This document shows positions 30,111 to 40,300 of a stretch of 64,000 nt of DNA, in pieces. Both the position numbers and the translations under genes were made by a program. Position 1 is the stretch's first letter. Each line of letters starts with the position of its first letter. The DNA is from RPQJ01 sp044226195 (GTDB taxonomy: Bacteria > Pseudomonadota > Gammaproteobacteria > Steroidobacterales > Steroidobacteraceae). A model generated the notes under the pieces. It saw only the letters and a program-made list of their open reading frames with translations, made no database searches and was not told where the DNA came from. The stretch spans positions 1 through 64,000 of the forward strand of contig JBGAHO010000008.1 in NCBI GenBank assembly GCA_044226195.1. The letters run 5' to 3'.

Positions 30111-30164
30111 ATCCTAGGGGGGCGAGGTTACGCCGTCAGTCGCCCGCCGGTGACAAAGCGGTGA
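30111..30164 (-). promoter_or_regulatory. Sulfate-module promoter with direct-repeat operator, cysA copy
   Basis: On the minus strand the 17-bp operator TCACCGCTTTGTCACCG (30148-30164) is identical to that before sbp. After five variable bases comes CGACTGAC (30135-30142), a -35 CTGACG (30134-30139), a 17-bp spacer and a -10 TAGGAT (30111-30116). The ATG of cysA is about 30 bp downstream. Confidence 0.8.
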
Positions 30165-30237
30165 CAAAACCAGACGGCCTGAGGGCCCAACCGGGGGTTG
30201 GCACCCTGGGAACGGCGGTGGGACCGCGACGGGGACG

Positions 30238-31266
30238 TCAGTCGGTCAGCTTGAAGGTGACCGACACGACCTGGGTCGAGTCGACCGGCTGCCCGTCCTT
30301 CACGGCCGGCCGGTAGCGCACGGCCTCGCCCCAGGTGAGCGCGGCCTCGTCGAGCTCATCGATGCCGACCGAATGGTAGATGTCGATGCGCGTGACGCAG
30401 CCGCTCGCCGCGACGTGGAACTCGAGCTCCACCTTGCCCGCGAAGTTCAGCTCCTGGCTGTGCTGCGGGTAGCCGAGCGGTTGCAGGCTCGAGCGGTCGA
30501 TCTGCGGACGGTCCGTGCCGGAGGTCTGGCCGTCGCTCGCGGGACAGGGCGTCTTGCGGTCGCGGCCCTTGGGGGCGACGTTGCGGGTGCGCTCGCTGTC
30601 GCTCAGCTGCCACGCGATGCGCACGCGCTCGGCATTCAGCGGGTCGACGCCCAGCTGCTCGTACCGGCGCAGGCCGTCGTCCGCGTAGTCGACGGGAGGC
30701 TCGGCCAGCTGCAGGTCGCCGAGCAGGCTGGCGCGCACCAGCTTCGCCGCACCCTCGAGCGACGGCTGCACCGCGGCCTGCTCGGCCGCCGGGAACTTCT
30801 GCACCAGCGCGTTGATGCGCGCGGTGTGCTCGCGCATCGCGTCGCGCACCACGAGATAGTTGCCGAGCACGGTCACGCGATAGATCTGCACCTGCGCGAT
30901 GCGGTTCGCCTCGGCCAGCGTGCGCGCGAGCCCGGCTTCGTCGCCTGCGCCCTGCTGCTGCAGCGCCTGCTGCTTCAGCGTGGCGAGCTGGGCCTGCACC
31001 TCGGGCGTCATGACCCATTCATCGACGTACTGGCCGATGGTGCGGCCCGCGATGTCGGGGCCGAGCTGCTCGTCGTAGCCGCGGATCTCGTTCGCGGCCT
31101 CGACGATACCGTCGTTGACGGGGTCCCAGTCCTTGAGCGACTCGATGCCGGCCGGGGCGTGGATGTCGAGTCGGGTCTCGGCACGAGCCGCGTGTCCGCC
31201 CGCGAATGCGAGGACGACGAGGACGAGGGGCAGCAACGACGGCGGGAGTCGAAAGGGCTGGGTCAT
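30238..31266 (-). CDS. Exported TonB C-terminal domain protein
   Basis: This 342-residue protein has a signal peptide (ending ARAE, about residue 30), a helical middle region rich in Gln and Ala with DUF-like character, and a C-terminal TonB-type domain (about 260-342: FAGKVELEFHVAASGCVTRIDIYHSVGIDELDEAALTW). It lacks the N-terminal membrane anchor and Pro-rich spacer of classical TonB, so it probably is not an energy transducer for receptors. The ATG at 31266 was chosen for the signal peptide; 36 upstream residues are unlikely to be coding. Confidence 0.75.
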   Translation of the reverse strand: MTQPFRLPPSLLPLVLVVLAFAGGHAARAETRLDIHAPAGIESLKDWDPVNDGIVEAANEIRGYDEQLGPDIAGRTIGQYVDEWVMTPEVQAQLATLKQQALQQQGAGDEAGLARTLAEANRIAQVQIYRVTVLGNYLVVRDAMREHTARINALVQKFPAAEQAAVQPSLEGAAKLVRASLLGDLQLAEPPVDYADDGLRRYEQLGVDPLNAERVRIAWQLSDSERTRNVAPKGRDRKTPCPASDGQTSGTDRPQIDRSSLQPLGYPQHSQELNFAGKVELEFHVAASGCVTRIDIYHSVGIDELDEAALTWGEAVRYRPAVKDGQPVDSTQVVSVTFKLTD

Positions 31267-31370
31267 GGCGCGGTCCCGGGCAAAATTCCGCCGCAGCATC
31301 GACGCCCGGCCGGCGAAAGTCACCTCGTAGATTACGCAGCGGCCCGACGGCCAGCCTGCGCCCGCCCGCC

Positions 31371-32336
31371 TCAACGGCGGATGGCCCGCAGGACCTCGAG
31401 TGCCTTGTCCCGGGCCACCTGCTGGCCGGCGGTCAGCCCGGGCTGTTCGAGGCTGAGCTGGACATGGAGGCTCTTCAGCAGCTCGCGCGCGTTCTGGGTG
31501 GCTTCGATGCCGTCCAGGTCGGGGGCGCCCTGGTCCCAGAAGTTCTTCTCGAGCGGGGCAAAGCGCGCCAGCCAGTCCTCGAACCCCGCGACGTCGAAGT
31601 CGCTGCGTCGGGTCACCGAGAGCAGCGCGGACGCCAGGCGCTCGTCCTCGCCGTAATCCCAGCCGGGCGTGTCTGACGTCGTCGCCTTGATCCAGAACGC
31701 CTCGAGCACGCGCGCCTGGTCTGCGGGCGTGAAGCGCGGGTCGCGCGCCAGGTACTTGAACAGGTCGGCCGTGTGGGCGGTGGCGTGGATCCAGCCCGCC
31801 TCGGCGTCGAACCCGCGCGCGTCCTTCTCGTGCTGCAGGTAGGCGAGTGCCGCATCGAGCAGCGCGTGAAAGCCCGCGTCGTCGAGCACCGGGTCCTGCA
31901 CCTCGAGCGCCTGCACGACCGACAGGTCGAGCATCGAGAAGGAGCGGAGCAGGACGGTGTCGGTGCCGGACTCGCCGATCCCGCGCCAGAGGTTGGCGAC
32001 GAGCGTGTCGACCAGGCGCCGCCGTTCATCCGGCGACAGCCGATGCTCGCGGTAGACGCAGCGCATGACGACCTCGTAGCCGATGCGGTCGCGCCAGAAG
32101 GGGTCGCGCGACGACTGCAGCGCCACCGCCTCATCGACCAGGGCAGCCGCCGACTCGCCTTTCGGCACCTTGCAGTCCTGCCGCAGTTGTACCCAGAAGG
32201 CGCGATCGTGGACCGGCGGGACCGCTGCCGCCCCGGCCGAACCCGTCGACAGCGCGGCCAGCAGTGACAGGGCGGCCAGTGCGGCCCTCCAGCGGGCCGG
32301 CACCTGCAGGGCGCGGCCGTCGCGAATGCGTTGCAT
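31371..32336 (-). CDS. Exported DUF2785 protein
   Basis: This 321-residue protein has a signal peptide (to about residue 38, GSAGAAA) and a mainly helical body with VLLRSFSMLDLSVVQALEVQD and AGWIHATAHTADLFKYLARDPRF, which look like the DUF2785 family of unknown function. Conserved His, Asp and Trp residues in the second segment could be functional. It is transcribed toward the TonB-domain gene, about 100 bp away, and is divergent from the HerA-like ATPase gene. Confidence 0.75.
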   Translation of the reverse strand: MQRIRDGRALQVPARWRAALAALSLLAALSTGSAGAAAVPPVHDRAFWVQLRQDCKVPKGESAAALVDEAVALQSSRDPFWRDRIGYEVVMRCVYREHRLSPDERRRLVDTLVANLWRGIGESGTDTVLLRSFSMLDLSVVQALEVQDPVLDDAGFHALLDAALAYLQHEKDARGFDAEAGWIHATAHTADLFKYLARDPRFTPADQARVLEAFWIKATTSDTPGWDYGEDERLASALLSVTRRSDFDVAGFEDWLARFAPLEKNFWDQGAPDLDGIEATQNARELLKSLHVQLSLEQPGLTAGQQVARDKALEVLRAIRR

Positions 32337-32407
32337 CTTGCGGAACCTCTTCCCCCGACGTCCCAAGGTCGTCACTATTCACGCAAACCCCCAGCCTTGC
32401 CACCCCC

Positions 32408-34783
32408 ATGAGCCTACCCAGCTACGAACGTCTCGGCGTCTTCTACCTCGGGCGCGAGTTCGACCCGAAAGCGCAGCAACTCGGCAGCGAGATCCTCTAC
32501 GACTCGCGCGACCTGACGACGCACGCCGTCTGCATCGGCATGACGGGCAGCGGCAAGACGGGCCTGTGCGTTTCGCTGCTGGAGGAAGCCGCGCTCGATG
32601 GCATCCCGGCCATCGCGATCGACCCGAAGGGCGACATCGGCAACCTCGCACTCGCGTTTCCCGCGCTGCGACCCGAGGACTTCAAGCCCTGGGTCGATGC
32701 GGGCGAGGCCTCGCGCAAGGGCCAGTCGGTCGACGAGTTCGCCGCCGCGACCAGCGAGAGCTGGAAGAAGGGTCTCGCCGAGTGGAACGAGGACGGTGAA
32801 CGCATCCAGCGCCTGCGCGACGCGGCCGAGGTCACCATCTACACGCCGGGCTCCGATGCCGGGCGTCCACTCTCGATCCTGCGGTCGTTCGCGGCACCCG
32901 ATCCGGCGGTGGCGAGCGACGCCACGGCCCTGAAGGAACGCATCGGCTCGGCCGTCGCGGGCCTGCTCGGCCTGCTCGGCATCGACGCGGACCCGATCAA
33001 GAGTCGCGAGCACATCCTGCTCTCGGCGATCCTCGACGCCACGTGGCGCAAGGGCCAGAGCGCCGACCTCGCCGCGCTGATCCAGGCCGTGCAGAAGCCG
33101 CCGTTCGACAAGATCGGCGTGATCGACCTCGAGAGCTTCTACCCGGCGAAGGACCGCATGGGCCTCGCGCTGCAGATCAACGGTCTGCTCGCCTCGCCCG
33201 GCTTCGCCGCCTGGCTCGAGGGCGATGCGCTCGACATCCAGAAGCTGCTGTACACCGACGCCGGCAAGCCCCGCATCGCGATCATCTCGATCGCGCACCT
33301 GAACGACGCCGAGCGCATGTTCGTCGTCACGCTGATCGCCAACGAGCTGGTCGCGTGGATGCGCCGGCAGTCGGGCACCACCAGCCTGCGCGCGCTCTTC
33401 TACATGGACGAGGTGTTCGGCTACTTCCCGCCGACGGCCATGCCGCCGTCGAAGACGCCGCTGCTCACGCTCATGAAGCAGGCCCGCGCGTTCGGCCTCG
33501 GCGTGGTGCTCGCCACGCAGAATCCGGTCGACCTCGATTACAAGGGCCTCGGCAACGCGGGCACGTGGTTCATCGGGCGCCTGCAGACCGAACGCGACAA
33601 GGCGCGCGTCATCGAAGGCCTGCTCGGCACCGAAGCGGCGGGCGGCCTCGATCGCGCGTCGTTCGAAGCGATGATGTCGAGCCTCGCGCAGCGCACGTTC
33701 CTGATGCGCAACGTACACGACGACGCACCGGTGCTGATGCGCACGCGCTGGGCGCTGTCGTACCTGCGCGGGCCGCTCACGCTGAACGAGATCAAGCAGG
33801 TGACGCCGGCCCGTGCCGCCTCGGCTGCGGCGGCGACGACCAGTGCCGCTGCGGCGGCCTCGAGAGCTCCGTCGGTGGCGGCCGCTCCGCAGCGTCCGGT
33901 GCTGCAGGCCGGTGTGACGGAGAAGTTCGTCGCGGCGAAGGGCGGCCAGGTGACGCGGTATGCACCGCGCATCGGTGCCAAGGTGCGCGCGCATTTCGTC
34001 GACACCAAGGCGGGCATGGATGCGTGGGAGTCCTGGGTCTACCTCGCGCCCTGCGACAGCAATGCGCCGGACTGGTCGCAGGCGGAGATCGTGCCGGAAC
34101 CCGGCCCGGCTTTCGCCCCGGCGCCGGCCGACGGCGCGACGTTCGACGAGGCGCCTTCCGTCGTCGCCTCGCCGAAGAACTACAAGGCCTGGGGCAGCTC
34201 GCTGGCGGACTACGTGTACCGGTCGCAGGCACTCAACGTGTTCCGCTGCCCCGATCTCAAGATGGCGGCGGCACCCGGCGGCACCGAGAGCGAGTTCCGC
34301 GCCCACCTCGCGCAGACGCTGCGCGAGAAGCGCGATGCCGCCGTGGACGACCTGCGCCGCAAGTACGGCGCGAAGCTCGGCGCGCTCGAGGATCGCCAGC
34401 GCCGCGCGGAGCAGAAGGTCGCCACGCAGAAGTCGCAGGCCACGAGCCAGACCATGTCGACGGCCATCTCGATCGGCGGGTCGCTGCTCGGCGCGCTGTT
34501 CGGCGGCGGGCGGCGCTCGAGTGCCTTCAGCAAGGCCTCGACCGCCGCGCGCAGCATCGGACGCGCGACGCAGGAACGGTCCGACGTCGCCAACGCCGAG
34601 GCCGACCTCGCCGCGGTCCAGCAACAGCAGGAGGCGCTGAACGCCGAGCTGGAGAGCGAGATCAAGGCGCTCGAAGGGCAGTTCGACCCGGCGGCGATCC
34701 GGGTCGAATCGACGCCGGTGAAGCCGAAGAAATCCGACATCGCGGTCGAGGACCTCGCGCTCGTGTGGGTGCCCGTGCAGTAG
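32408..34783 (+). CDS. HerA/VirB4-like P-loop ATPase with C-terminal coiled coil
   Basis: This 791-residue cytosolic protein has Walker A GMTGSGKTG (about residue 45), Walker B LRALFYMDEVFGYF (about 330) and a sensor segment VVLATQNPVDLDYKGLGNAGTWF, the pattern of HerA/FtsK-type DNA-motor ATPases. An Ala/Pro-rich linker (about 470-500) leads to a C-terminal region with a coiled coil (REKRDAAVDDLRRKYGAKL), a glycine-rich segment (SIGGSLLGALFGGG) and a second coiled coil. The start MSLPSYERLGVFYLG follows the family. No nuclease such as NurA is adjacent, so whether it is a DNA pump, repair or defence ATPase is open. Confidence 0.8.
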   Translation: MSLPSYERLGVFYLGREFDPKAQQLGSEILYDSRDLTTHAVCIGMTGSGKTGLCVSLLEEAALDGIPAIAIDPKGDIGNLALAFPALRPEDFKPWVDAGEASRKGQSVDEFAAATSESWKKGLAEWNEDGERIQRLRDAAEVTIYTPGSDAGRPLSILRSFAAPDPAVASDATALKERIGSAVAGLLGLLGIDADPIKSREHILLSAILDATWRKGQSADLAALIQAVQKPPFDKIGVIDLESFYPAKDRMGLALQINGLLASPGFAAWLEGDALDIQKLLYTDAGKPRIAIISIAHLNDAERMFVVTLIANELVAWMRRQSGTTSLRALFYMDEVFGYFPPTAMPPSKTPLLTLMKQARAFGLGVVLATQNPVDLDYKGLGNAGTWFIGRLQTERDKARVIEGLLGTEAAGGLDRASFEAMMSSLAQRTFLMRNVHDDAPVLMRTRWALSYLRGPLTLNEIKQVTPARAASAAAATTSAAAAASRAPSVAAAPQRPVLQAGVTEKFVAAKGGQVTRYAPRIGAKVRAHFVDTKAGMDAWESWVYLAPCDSNAPDWSQAEIVPEPGPAFAPAPADGATFDEAPSVVASPKNYKAWGSSLADYVYRSQALNVFRCPDLKMAAAPGGTESEFRAHLAQTLREKRDAAVDDLRRKYGAKLGALEDRQRRAEQKVATQKSQATSQTMSTAISIGGSLLGALFGGGRRSSAFSKASTAARSIGRATQERSDVANAEADLAAVQQQQEALNAELESEIKALEGQFDPAAIRVESTPVKPKKSDIAVEDLALVWVPVQ

Positions 34784-34814
34784 AATCCCGGCTCGTTCGT
34801 GGGGGAGCGGCGCG

Positions 34815-35201
34815 ATGGACACCCTGATCAAGAAGCTGGTGAAGGACCTCGGCGTCACGAAGAAGCAGGCCGAGGGCGGCCTCGTGGCGCTGCTGCGGGC
34901 CGGCCAGCAGAACCTCAGCCGCAAGGACTTCGAGGCCTTCGTCGCGGACGTCCCGGGCGCCGACAGGCTGCTGCAGAACGCGCCGCCACCGAGCGCGCTC
35001 AGTTCGCTCGCCGGCGGTCTCGGCTCGCTGCTCGGGGGCCGCAGCAGCCCGGGCCGCTGGGCCGGCCTCGCCGCGTCGTTCACCGAGCTCGGCGTCGACC
35101 TCGACACCGCACGCAAGTTCGGTCCGATCGTGATCGACCACGTGCGTGACCACGGTGGCGAGGCGCTCGTCGACAAGATCCGGGCGGCGCTCAAGATCTA
35201 G
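34815..35201 (+). CDS. DUF2780-like small protein
   Basis: This 128-residue protein begins MDTLIKKLVKDLGVTKKQAEGGLVALL and has a central Gly/Ser-rich spacer (LAGGLGSLLGGR) and a C-terminal helical part, as in the DUF2780 (VcgC/VcgE) family. It has no signal peptide and its function is unknown. It lies 31 bp after the ATPase gene and 6 bp before a membrane protein gene. Confidence 0.7.
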   Translation: MDTLIKKLVKDLGVTKKQAEGGLVALLRAGQQNLSRKDFEAFVADVPGADRLLQNAPPPSALSSLAGGLGSLLGGRSSPGRWAGLAASFTELGVDLDTARKFGPIVIDHVRDHGGEALVDKIRAALKI

Positions 35202-35207
35202 CCGGGC

Positions 35208-35969
35208 GTGTCGCTGCTGCTCGCCAAGCTGGTCCTCACGCCGGCGATGATGTTCCTCGCCAGCGCCGCCGGGCGGCGCTGGGGTCCGGGCGTCGCGGGC
35301 TGGCTGACCGGGCTGCCGCTCCTCGCCGGGCCGATCTCCGTGTTCGTCTGCCTGGAACAGGGACCCGCGTTCGCCGCGCACGCCGCCGGTACCACGCTGC
35401 TCGGCATGTGGTCGTCCTGCGCGTTCTGCCTCGCCTACGTCGCCGCCGCCCGGCGCGGCTGGCCCGTCGCGTCGCTGGCCGCCATCCTCGCCTTCACCGT
35501 CGGCACCGCCCTGCTGCGCCACGCGGACGTGGCACCGGTGTTTGGCCTGGCGGGCGTGTTCGTCGGCGCGTTCCTGTGCCTGCGGGTGATCCGGGCGCCG
35601 TCGGGGCGACCCACGCCCGGCGCACCGCCGCGGTGGGACATGCCGGCCCGGCTCGTGATCGCGGCCACGTTCGTGCTGGTGCAGACGGCGATCGCCGGCT
35701 GGCTCGGTCCGCAGCTGAGCGGTCTGGTCACGCCCTTCCCCATCGTGGTGATCCTGCTCACCGCGTTCGCGCACCACCAGTTCGGCATCGACGGCGCGGT
35801 GCGCGTGCTGCGCGGCTTCCTGCTCGGGATGTATGCCTTCGCGGCGTTCTTCCTGATGGTGGCGCTGACGCTCGAGCCCTGGGGCGCGGGACTGGCCTAC
35901 CCGGCCGCGCTCGCCGTCGGGCTGGCGATCAACGGCGCGACCTTGTGGGGACTGCGCCGGGGCCTGTAG
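35208..35969 (+). CDS. Polytopic membrane protein, unrecognised
   Basis: This 253-residue protein is mostly hydrophobic with about eight predicted helices, for example LLLAKLVLTPAMMFLASAAG and FAAFFLMVALTLEPW. There are no clear catalytic or transport motifs apart from an AAARRGWPVAS loop. It is a possible transporter or permease subunit. The start is a GTG at 35208, 6 bp after the DUF2780-like gene. I do not recognise the family. Confidence 0.7.
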   Translation: MSLLLAKLVLTPAMMFLASAAGRRWGPGVAGWLTGLPLLAGPISVFVCLEQGPAFAAHAAGTTLLGMWSSCAFCLAYVAAARRGWPVASLAAILAFTVGTALLRHADVAPVFGLAGVFVGAFLCLRVIRAPSGRPTPGAPPRWDMPARLVIAATFVLVQTAIAGWLGPQLSGLVTPFPIVVILLTAFAHHQFGIDGAVRVLRGFLLGMYAFAAFFLMVALTLEPWGAGLAYPAALAVGLAINGATLWGLRRGL

Positions 35970-35980
35970 ATTTTGGACCC

Positions 35981-36463
35981 ATGCCATCCTTCGACATCGT
36001 CTCCGAGTTCGACAGCCACGAGCTCACCAATGCCGTCGACCAGGCCAGCCGCGAGGTCGGCCAGCGGTTCGATTTCAAGGGCACGAATGCCAAGTTTGAG
36101 TTGAAAGACGCGACGGTAACGTTGACCGCACCCGCTGATTTTCAACTTAAACAAATGATTGAGATCCTCAAGCTGAAGCTCGCCAAGCGCGGCATCGACA
36201 TCGCCTGCCTGAAGATCGACGAGCCGGTCGTCACCGGCCAGACGGCCAAGCAGCTGGTGACCCTGCGCAAGGGCATCGAGACCGAACTGGGCAAGAAGAT
36301 CCAGCGCCAGATCAAGGACTCGAAGCTGAAGGTGCAGGCCGCCCTCCAGGACCAGCAGGTGCGGGTCAGCGGCAAGAGCCGGGACGACCTGCAGGCCGCG
36401 ATCGCGCTGGTGAAAAAGGGTGGCTACGACATGCCCCTGCAGTTCACCAACTTCCGCGACTGA
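35981..36463 (+). CDS. yajQ: YajQ family nucleotide-binding protein
   Basis: This 160-residue protein starts MPSFDIVSEFDSHELTNAVDQA and has the double-RRM-like fold of YajQ (DUF520), with FDFKGTNAKFELKD, IDEPVVTG and IQDSK-like segments. Family members bind nucleotides; in some bacteria they are cyclic di-GMP effectors controlling transcription. It ends just before the repeat cluster at 36467-36569. Confidence 0.93.
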   Translation: MPSFDIVSEFDSHELTNAVDQASREVGQRFDFKGTNAKFELKDATVTLTAPADFQLKQMIEILKLKLAKRGIDIACLKIDEPVVTGQTAKQLVTLRKGIETELGKKIQRQIKDSKLKVQAALQDQQVRVSGKSRDDLQAAIALVKKGGYDMPLQFTNFRD

Positions 36464-36466
36464 ATC

Positions 36467-36568
36467 GGGGACATTCCTCTTTTTTTCAGCGGCGACCTTG
36501 GCGGCCGGAAATGGGGTCATTCCTCTTTTTCAGGGACCGCCGCTGTCGTCGAAAAAGAGGAATGTCCC

Positions 36569-36569
<1 letters not shown>
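36467..36569. repeat. REP-like repeat cluster between yajQ and tex
   Basis: Three related copies of a 19-21-bp unit lie in 103 bp. These are GGGGACATTCCTC plus a T-run (36467-36487), GGGGTCATTCCTCTTTTTC (36513-36531), and its inverse GAAAAAGAGGAATGTCCCC (36551-36569). The last two form a 19-bp hairpin with one mismatch and a 19-nt loop. The element touches the tex stop codon and could end transcription of both converging genes. Similar motifs are known next to RAYT transposase genes; none is in this window. Confidence 0.75.
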
Positions 36570-38959
<2,390 letters not shown>

Positions 38960-38960
38960 G

Positions 38961-39005
38961 GGTTGCGCAAGAGTCGCCGCGACGGGGGCGCGACTATGCG
39001 CAACC
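38961..39005 (-). promoter_or_regulatory. Long hairpin in front of tex
   Basis: Arms GGTTGCGCA (38961-38969) and TGCGCAACC (38997-39005), with an inner AGTCGC/GCGACT pair (38972-38977 with 38990-38995), form a stem of 15 paired bases with small bulges. It ends 1 base before the tex ATG and lies 25 bp after the desaturase stop. No T-run follows, so translation control or transcript processing is as likely as termination. Confidence 0.6.
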
Positions 39006-39030
39006 GGACCTCAACCGACAAGACTTGAAA

Positions 39031-40194
39031 TCAGGCGTAAGCCTTGGTCATCGCCCGCAGGCGACGGCGCTGGATGATCAGGCCCTGCTCGATTTCCTTC
39101 AGGCGCAGGCGGAAGCTCGCCTCTTCCCACTTCTGCATCAGGCGCTGCTTGCGGCTCGCGACCCACTCGTCGCGCACCTTCGCCCACTCCTCGAGCGAGC
39201 GGCGGAACGAGGCGTATTCCTCGGCCACGCGGGCCTTCACGCGCTCGATCTGCTCGTCGGCCGCATCGCGCATGCTGCGCTTCTCGAGCGCAGCCTCCAT
39301 GCGCTTGAACTGCATCGCCATCTGCGCGCGCTGGATCCAGAGGTCCGGCACCTTCTTCAGGCCGGTCGCCAGCTTGAACCACGAGAGCGTCGCGATCAGC
39401 CACTTGGTCGGGTCCCAGTGCCACCACTTGATGCCGTTGCGGTAGTCGTTCTGGAAGATGTGGTGGAAGTTGTGATAGCCCTCGCCGTAGGTCAGCAGGG
39501 CCATGAACGGGTTGTCACGCGCGGTGTTCTCGTCCGTGTACGGCTGCGAGCCCCAGGTGTGCGCGGCCGAGTTGATGAACCACGTGAAGTGGTGGTTCAC
39601 GACGAGGCGCAGCAGGCCCGCGAGCAGGAACACGCCCCACACGTCGCCGAGCAGCCAGCCGAGCAGCAGCGTGAAGCCGAAGTTCATGCCGAGCGCGATC
39701 GCGAGGTAGTGGCGATGCTGGAACATCACGATCGGGTCGCGCTCGAGGTCGCGCGCGTTGGTGAAGTCGTTCCGGCCACTCGGGTAGTCGCGCAGGATCC
39801 AGCCCATGTGCGAGAACCAGAAGCCGCGCTTGATGCTGTACGGATCCTTGTCCCAGTCGTCGACGAAGCGGTGGTGCGTGCGATGCTGCGAGCCCCAGAT
39901 CAGGATGCTGTTCTGCAGGCTCATCGCGCCGAACAGCGCGAAGAAGAGCCGCACCGACCAGTGCGCCGCGTAGGCCCGGTGCGACCACAGGCGGTGGTAG
40001 CCCGCCGTGATCGAGATGCCGCACAGCCACAGCACGACCACCGCCGAGACGACGGCAGCGACGCTGTAGCCGACAGTGAGCCCGTACCACGGCACCGCGA
40101 TCAGCGCGGCGAGCGGCGTCAGGGTCATGACGGGAGTCGTCACCCAGTTGATCGGGGCGTGTTCTTCGGCGCGGATCGGGGTCGGTTCGGTCAT
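39031..40194 (-). CDS. Acyl-CoA desaturase (delta-9 type) with C-terminal coiled coil
   Basis: This 387-residue diiron membrane enzyme introduces a double bond into saturated acyl chains. Three histidine boxes are visible: HRLWSH, HRTHH and HNFHH, with four hydrophobic helices around them. After the catalytic core (about residue 290) comes an unusual 90-residue charged helical extension (RMEAALEKRSMRDAADEQIERVKARVAEE...), predicted as coiled coil. The ATG at 40194 gives MTEPTPIRAEEH. It is divergent from nothing close; the S9 peptidase gene lies upstream on the same strand. Confidence 0.9.
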   Translation of the reverse strand: MTEPTPIRAEEHAPINWVTTPVMTLTPLAALIAVPWYGLTVGYSVAAVVSAVVVLWLCGISITAGYHRLWSHRAYAAHWSVRLFFALFGAMSLQNSILIWGSQHRTHHRFVDDWDKDPYSIKRGFWFSHMGWILRDYPSGRNDFTNARDLERDPIVMFQHRHYLAIALGMNFGFTLLLGWLLGDVWGVFLLAGLLRLVVNHHFTWFINSAAHTWGSQPYTDENTARDNPFMALLTYGEGYHNFHHIFQNDYRNGIKWWHWDPTKWLIATLSWFKLATGLKKVPDLWIQRAQMAMQFKRMEAALEKRSMRDAADEQIERVKARVAEEYASFRRSLEEWAKVRDEWVASRKQRLMQKWEEASFRLRLKEIEQGLIIQRRRLRAMTKAYA

Positions 40195-40300
40195 CGTTGG
40201 GCTCGCAGGGGGGTGCAATGCACAAACTCGCGGGCGAGTTTACCGGCCCCCTCCCGGGGACGCATACGTATCTTCAAGTACCTGATCGCAAAACGGATTT

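Noticed and set aside
30148..30164. PHO box (phosphate starvation operator)
   Set aside because: The 11-bp direct repeats of TTGTCACC resemble CTGTCAT repeats, but the genes are sulfate-type and the partner site is at the sulfate-binding protein. It is better read as the site of the local PhoB-like regulator.
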